Shown piece after piece: positions 61,074-64,000 of a stretch of DNA of 64,000 nt. The notes beneath the pieces were generated by a model. It was given only the letters and a program-made list of their open reading frames with translations, did not search any database and had not been told where the DNA came from. Position 1 is the stretch's first letter; each line of letters begins with the position of its first letter. Where the stretch lies: positions 29,916-93,915 of the forward strand of contig CANJLG010000009.1 in the NCBI GenBank assembly GCA_947475095.1. The letters run 5' to 3'. The position numbers and the translations under genes were made by a program. The stretch comes from Flavobacteriales bacterium. Lineage in GTDB: Bacteria; Bacteroidota; Bacteroidia; Flavobacteriales_D; Crocinitomicaceae.

Positions 61074-61185
61074 TTTTTTTAATTTTATTTAGTTAAACCA
61101 GTCGAAGTGACGAAGATTTTTGCTTCTGATGAACATTTTAACAAAAATTTAACCAATTATAATTTACTATTGCTTTTTATCGGTA

Positions 61186-61193
61186 CAAATATA
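61186..61193 (-). promoter_or_regulatory. Candidate -7 box of the 61073-50221 operon
   Basis: TATATTTG on the minus strand (plus-strand CAAATATA), about 113 bp upstream of the TlpA-like start. No TTG at the right spacing. The 131-bp gap to miaA is the largest break in this minus-strand run. Confidence 0.4.
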
Positions 61194-61204
61194 AAAAGGA
61201 AAAA

Positions 61205-62131
61205 TTAACTTATGCTTTCATTATAAGCATTGTTTAGCATTGCTACAATCTGATCTTTTGGACTTATGCTTGTATTTTGATCAAGCCAAACTAAGTCATC
61301 ATACCTATTCATCCATGTTAATTGACGCTTTGCATAATTTCGAGTATGTTGCTTTATTTGATCCAACGCGAAATCTAGGTTGATTTGACCATCAAGATAA
61401 TTTATTAACTCCGTGTAACCGACCGTTTTTAATGCATTAAGCGTTCGCTGTGGCAGAAGCGATTTAACTTCTGCTAACAATCCCTGATCCATCATTAAAT
61501 CAACTCGTTGATTAATTCTATCGTATAAAACTGATCGTTCCCACTGTAAAGCAAAGCGAAAAGTATTAAACTTATTTTGCTGTTTATTTCCACTTTTTAA
61601 TTCACTGAACTTTTGACCAGAGAGACGAATAGCTTCAATTGCTCTAAGGATTCTATGGGGATTATTTATATCGATTGTTGTAAATGTTTCAGGATCCTTT
61701 TCTTTTAATTCATCTAAAAAAATAGCAATGCCATTTTTCTCTAAGATTGAATTCAGTTCTTTTTTCAGCGATACATCACTTGGAATATCATCTAAACCAT
61801 CAATTAAGGCATCAATAAACATGTTCGAACCACCAACAAGAACAACTACCCTTCTCGTTTCAAACAAGCGTTTCAAAAGCAGTGTAGCTTCTTGAGCAAA
61901 ATTAGAAGCCGTAAAATTCTGCTGAATGGAATGAGAATTAATAAAATGATGTTTCACTTGTGACAATTCAATGTCAGATGGCTTTGCCGTGCCAATTGAC
62001 ATTTCGGTATAAAATTGCCTTGCATCTGCTGAAATAATCTGCGTGTCATAATGCAAGGCCAAATCGATTGCTAGCTTTGTTTTTCCAGAAGCTGTGGGGC
62101 CCTGAATAACAATTAGGATGGGGGAATTCAT
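61205..62131 (-). CDS. miaA: tRNA dimethylallyltransferase
   Basis: Adds dimethylallyl to A37 of tRNAs reading UNN codons. About 308 residues. P-loop VIQGPTASGKTKLAIDLAL (about 5-23), the DARQFYTEMSIGTAKPS segment, GGSNMFIDALIDG, NPHRILRAIEAI and the YAKRQLTWMNR motif are all present. ATG 62131 is used; the frame extends upstream to a TTG at 62143 inside the neighbouring gene, which is less likely. It follows the mltF-like gene without a gap. Confidence 0.94.
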   Translation of the reverse strand: MNSPILIVIQGPTASGKTKLAIDLALHYDTQIISADARQFYTEMSIGTAKPSDIELSQVKHHFINSHSIQQNFTASNFAQEATLLLKRLFETRRVVVLVGGSNMFIDALIDGLDDIPSDVSLKKELNSILEKNGIAIFLDELKEKDPETFTTIDINNPHRILRAIEAIRLSGQKFSELKSGNKQQNKFNTFRFALQWERSVLYDRINQRVDLMMDQGLLAEVKSLLPQRTLNALKTVGYTELINYLDGQINLDFALDQIKQHTRNYAKRQLTWMNRYDDLVWLDQNTSISPKDQIVAMLNNAYNESIS

Positions 62132-62133
62132 TT

Positions 62134-63489
62134 TTATTTCCAAGACAAATATCGTTGATATACTTCGGTAACATAACCAGAAGCTGGGCCTCTATATGCA
62201 CCACATTTCACAACTGGATTACGATAAAACATTGGATCTGCCAATTTTTTTACCATTACTTGTACATTTCCATCCCAAATTTGATGGTTTAAGCCCTGAT
62301 TTAGTGCCAAGCGTTGACCGTCATCAATGTGCCCTTTCCCTGCATTATATGAAGCCAGTGTAAATTTAATCCGTTGTTCAATATCGGGAATACTAGACCA
62401 AGAATTATAAATAGTATTTAACATTTTCATTGCGCCGTTTATTTGAACTTCGTAACTAGAATTTGGATAAACACCAAAATTAGCACCTGTATTTGGCATA
62501 AATTGCATTAAACCAAAAGCGCCACCCATCCCCTTTGCAGTTGGATTGAAATTCGATTCCTGAAAACACAGTGAGGCAAGTATTTTCCAATCCCATCCAT
62601 ACTTAGATGCAGCAGCTTTAAATAAATCATCATAGGGAGATATATTTCCATTTTTAGTTACTAAAATTTGATTCACAGGCTCAGGTTCTGCGGAATTAAA
62701 ATAACGATCCTTTAACGCTATAAATATTGAAGAAGAACAATATTTCTTTAAAAAACTATTTAATTCTTGCTTTAACTTAGGATTATTTTTTCTTATTCCA
62801 AAGGCTATTTTTTGTTCAGCCGAAATAATGGTATTAGTAGATAAATTGGCATATTTTTGAGCACAAATAAGGGCTAAATTTTTATTAGAAACAGTATATT
62901 TTATTTTACCGGAGGAGACCATTTCAATGAGATCTTCAGTGCTTGGATCGTTCAAAAGATATCTACGATTTATATTTTCTCCTATTTCATCAGAAAGTTG
63001 TTTTAATCGAGCATCAAATACAGACCCTTTAGGAATATTAACATCTTTTGAGCCAAGCTGCGATGAACTTTTCAAAAGCAAACTATCTGCTATATTTCGT
63101 TGTATTAATACTTGATGCGTAGTATAAAATGGGATTGAAAAATCAATTTTTTGCATATCTGTTAATGTTACCGCCCTATTACATGCAATAATATCCCCTT
63201 CACCATTATTCAAACGCTGAAAAAACTCAGCTTGATTGTTTATTACCTTGACTTCCAATTTTAAACCTATTGACTTTGCGAAGGCCGCCAAGATTTCATA
63301 TTCAAAACCACTCTCTTTGCCCTTGTCATCATAGAAGGATAATGTGCTATTATCCATTAAAACCGTAATTTTTCCTTTTAATTTAATATTATCAAGGTCA
63401 AATTTAGGTTCTGAATTCTTTAATTCAGTTCGACAAGAATTCAAAATTAATAAAGTAAAAAGTAAACTAAATAAGCTTAAAATATTCAT
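62134..63489 (-). CDS. MltF-like membrane-bound lytic transglycosylase
   Basis: 451 residues with an N-terminal hydrophobic signal ending in a possible lipobox (ILNSC, Cys19). Residues about 35-260 are a solute-binding family 3 domain (GFEYEILAAFAKSIGLKLEVKVI, GEGDIIACNRAVT). Residues about 275-430 are the SLT lysozyme-like domain, with catalytic Glu in LASLCFQESNFNPTAKG and the following GAFGLMQFMP. MltF of E. coli has the same two-domain design and cleaves glycan strands with anhydromuropeptide release. Confidence 0.9.
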   Translation of the reverse strand: MNILSLFSLLFTLLILNSCRTELKNSEPKFDLDNIKLKGKITVLMDNSTLSFYDDKGKESGFEYEILAAFAKSIGLKLEVKVINNQAEFFQRLNNGEGDIIACNRAVTLTDMQKIDFSIPFYTTHQVLIQRNIADSLLLKSSSQLGSKDVNIPKGSVFDARLKQLSDEIGENINRRYLLNDPSTEDLIEMVSSGKIKYTVSNKNLALICAQKYANLSTNTIISAEQKIAFGIRKNNPKLKQELNSFLKKYCSSSIFIALKDRYFNSAEPEPVNQILVTKNGNISPYDDLFKAAASKYGWDWKILASLCFQESNFNPTAKGMGGAFGLMQFMPNTGANFGVYPNSSYEVQINGAMKMLNTIYNSWSSIPDIEQRIKFTLASYNAGKGHIDDGQRLALNQGLNHQIWDGNVQVMVKKLADPMFYRNPVVKCGAYRGPASGYVTEVYQRYLSWK

Positions 63490-63529
63490 TTACAATAAAT
63501 TATATTGTTCTGATTAATGAAATACAGCA

Positions 63530-63877
63530 ATGAAAAATAAAAATATAACAATAATAGAAGGTTCATTAAGTTTGAAAATTAAAAAAAAAATACCAAATTT
63601 GGAAAATATAAAGTTTGAAAGTATGAACAATGATCAGAACGAAGTTTATTCAAAGGTAGTTAGAGCTGGAAAGCGAACCTATTTCTTTGATATTAAAGCG
63701 ACAAAAGGAAATGATCTTTACATTACCTTAACAGAAAGCAAGAAGATTTTCGGTGAAGATGGAAATGATAATTTCCAGAAACACAAAATTTTTTTATACA
63801 AAGAGGATTTTGAAAAATTCAAGGAGGGATTAGATGATGTGCTTAATAAAATAGAAGAGCTAAAAAATAACGAGTAG
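63530..63877 (+). CDS. DUF3276-family PUR-alpha-like nucleic-acid-binding protein
   Basis: 115 residues. The segment EVYSKVVRAGKRTYFFDIKATKGNDLYITLTESKKIF followed by FQKHKIFLYKEDFEKFKEGLDDVLNKI is the DUF3276/PUR-alpha domain, a Bacteroidota-wide single PUR repeat that binds single-stranded nucleic acid in related proteins. A basic 25-residue N-terminal tail precedes it. Divergent from the mltF-like gene with 40 bp between them; tRNA-Val follows 45 bp downstream. Confidence 0.88.
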   Translation: MKNKNITIIEGSLSLKIKKKIPNLENIKFESMNNDQNEVYSKVVRAGKRTYFFDIKATKGNDLYITLTESKKIFGEDGNDNFQKHKIFLYKEDFEKFKEGLDDVLNKIEELKNNE

Positions 63878-63902
63878 TTTCTTTACATTTAAAAAATTAG
63901 TG

Positions 63903-63910
63903 TATATTTG
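63903..63910 (+). promoter_or_regulatory. -7 box before tRNA-Val
   Basis: TATATTTG matches TAnnTTTG and lies 12 bp before the tRNA 5' end. The -33 region is weak. Confidence 0.5.
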
Positions 63911-63922
63911 CACACCAAATTT

Positions 63923-63997
63923 GGGAGTTTAGCTCAGCTGGTTCAGAGCATCTGCCTTACAAGCAGAGGGTCGGGGGTTCGAACCCCTCAACTCCCA
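63923..63997 (+). tRNA. tRNA-Val (anticodon TAC)
   Basis: 75-nt cloverleaf. Acceptor GGGAGTT pairs with AACTCCC, then discriminator A; D-arm AGCTCAGCTGGTTCAGAGC; anticodon arm CTGCC-TTACAAG-CAG with anticodon TAC; T-arm GGGGG-TTCGAAC-CCCTC. The 3' CCA is not encoded (CAA follows the discriminator). Confidence 0.97.
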
Positions 63998-64000
63998 CAA

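Overview
The window is AT-rich, gene-dense chromosomal DNA from a member of the Bacteroidota, most likely a flavobacterium-like lineage. Supporting signs are type IX secretion C-terminal sorting domains (secreted esterase at 41489-42661, secreted protein at 48773-49570), families largely confined to this phylum (DUF4835, DUF3276, GSCFA, S46 dipeptidyl-peptidase, long-form IspH), GldI-like FKBP lipoproteins, and promoters of the form TTG-N17-23-TAnnTTTG with few strong Shine-Dalgarno sites. I cannot name the genus from the sequence alone.

Layout. 1-5570: the end of aat, small envelope proteins, a MORN/YwqK-type repeat protein, and a Fic gene flanked by two direct copies of a composite repeat. 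5896-20919: a tightly coupled 14-gene plus-strand locus that looks like an uncharacterised biosynthetic cluster. It holds an acyltransferase-3, a FabZ-like dehydratase, a ketosynthase-like protein without catalytic residues followed by an intact ketosynthase, an SDR ketoreductase, an unusually long acyl carrier protein, a left-handed beta-helix protein, a saccharopine-dehydrogenase/enoyl-reductase-like protein, a three-histidine-box desaturase, an MMPL/RND exporter, both subunits of indolepyruvate oxidoreductase, an AmrS-like radical SAM enzyme and a Cys/Met-type PLP enzyme. A GH3-family acyl-adenylate enzyme converges on it from the other strand. 22627-23374: ssrA (tmRNA) on the minus strand, with three tandem repeat units abutting its 3' end; two of them begin with a copy of the tmRNA 3' terminus.

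23489-42661: mostly housekeeping genes: DUF2795, cobalamin adenosyltransferase, ispH, a MuiA-like protein, glmM, ribH, a TPR protein, an SGNH/MBOAT O-acylation pair, a glucosaminidase, aroB, S46 peptidase, tilS, a pabB-like gene, a mutS2-like gene and the secreted esterase. 42721-50234: a PaaY/gamma-carbonic-anhydrase-like protein; an 812-bp stretch with decayed RhuM-like and GIY-YIG genes set among REP-like palindromes; then pyrG, yidC, a Tal/Fsa-type transaldolase, DUF4268, a T9SS-sorted protein and an HD hydrolase. 50221-63489: an almost gapless minus-strand run (mltF-like, miaA, then a TlpA-like protein, nrnA-like, two FKBP lipoproteins, an M23/LysM peptidase, bamD, an omega-like RNA polymerase subunit, coaBC, DUF4835, recN, GSCFA). 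The window closes with a DUF3276 gene and tRNA-Val(TAC).

Main points for a second look. First, the 5.9-20.9 kb locus joins a dedicated carrier-protein chain-building system to a 2-oxoacid oxidoreductase that could supply an aryl- or branched-acyl-CoA starter. Second, a tmRNA-3'-end-derived repeat family occurs in tandem at ssrA and again on both sides of the Fic gene. Third, a decayed GIY-YIG gene lies inside a nest of REP-like palindromes.
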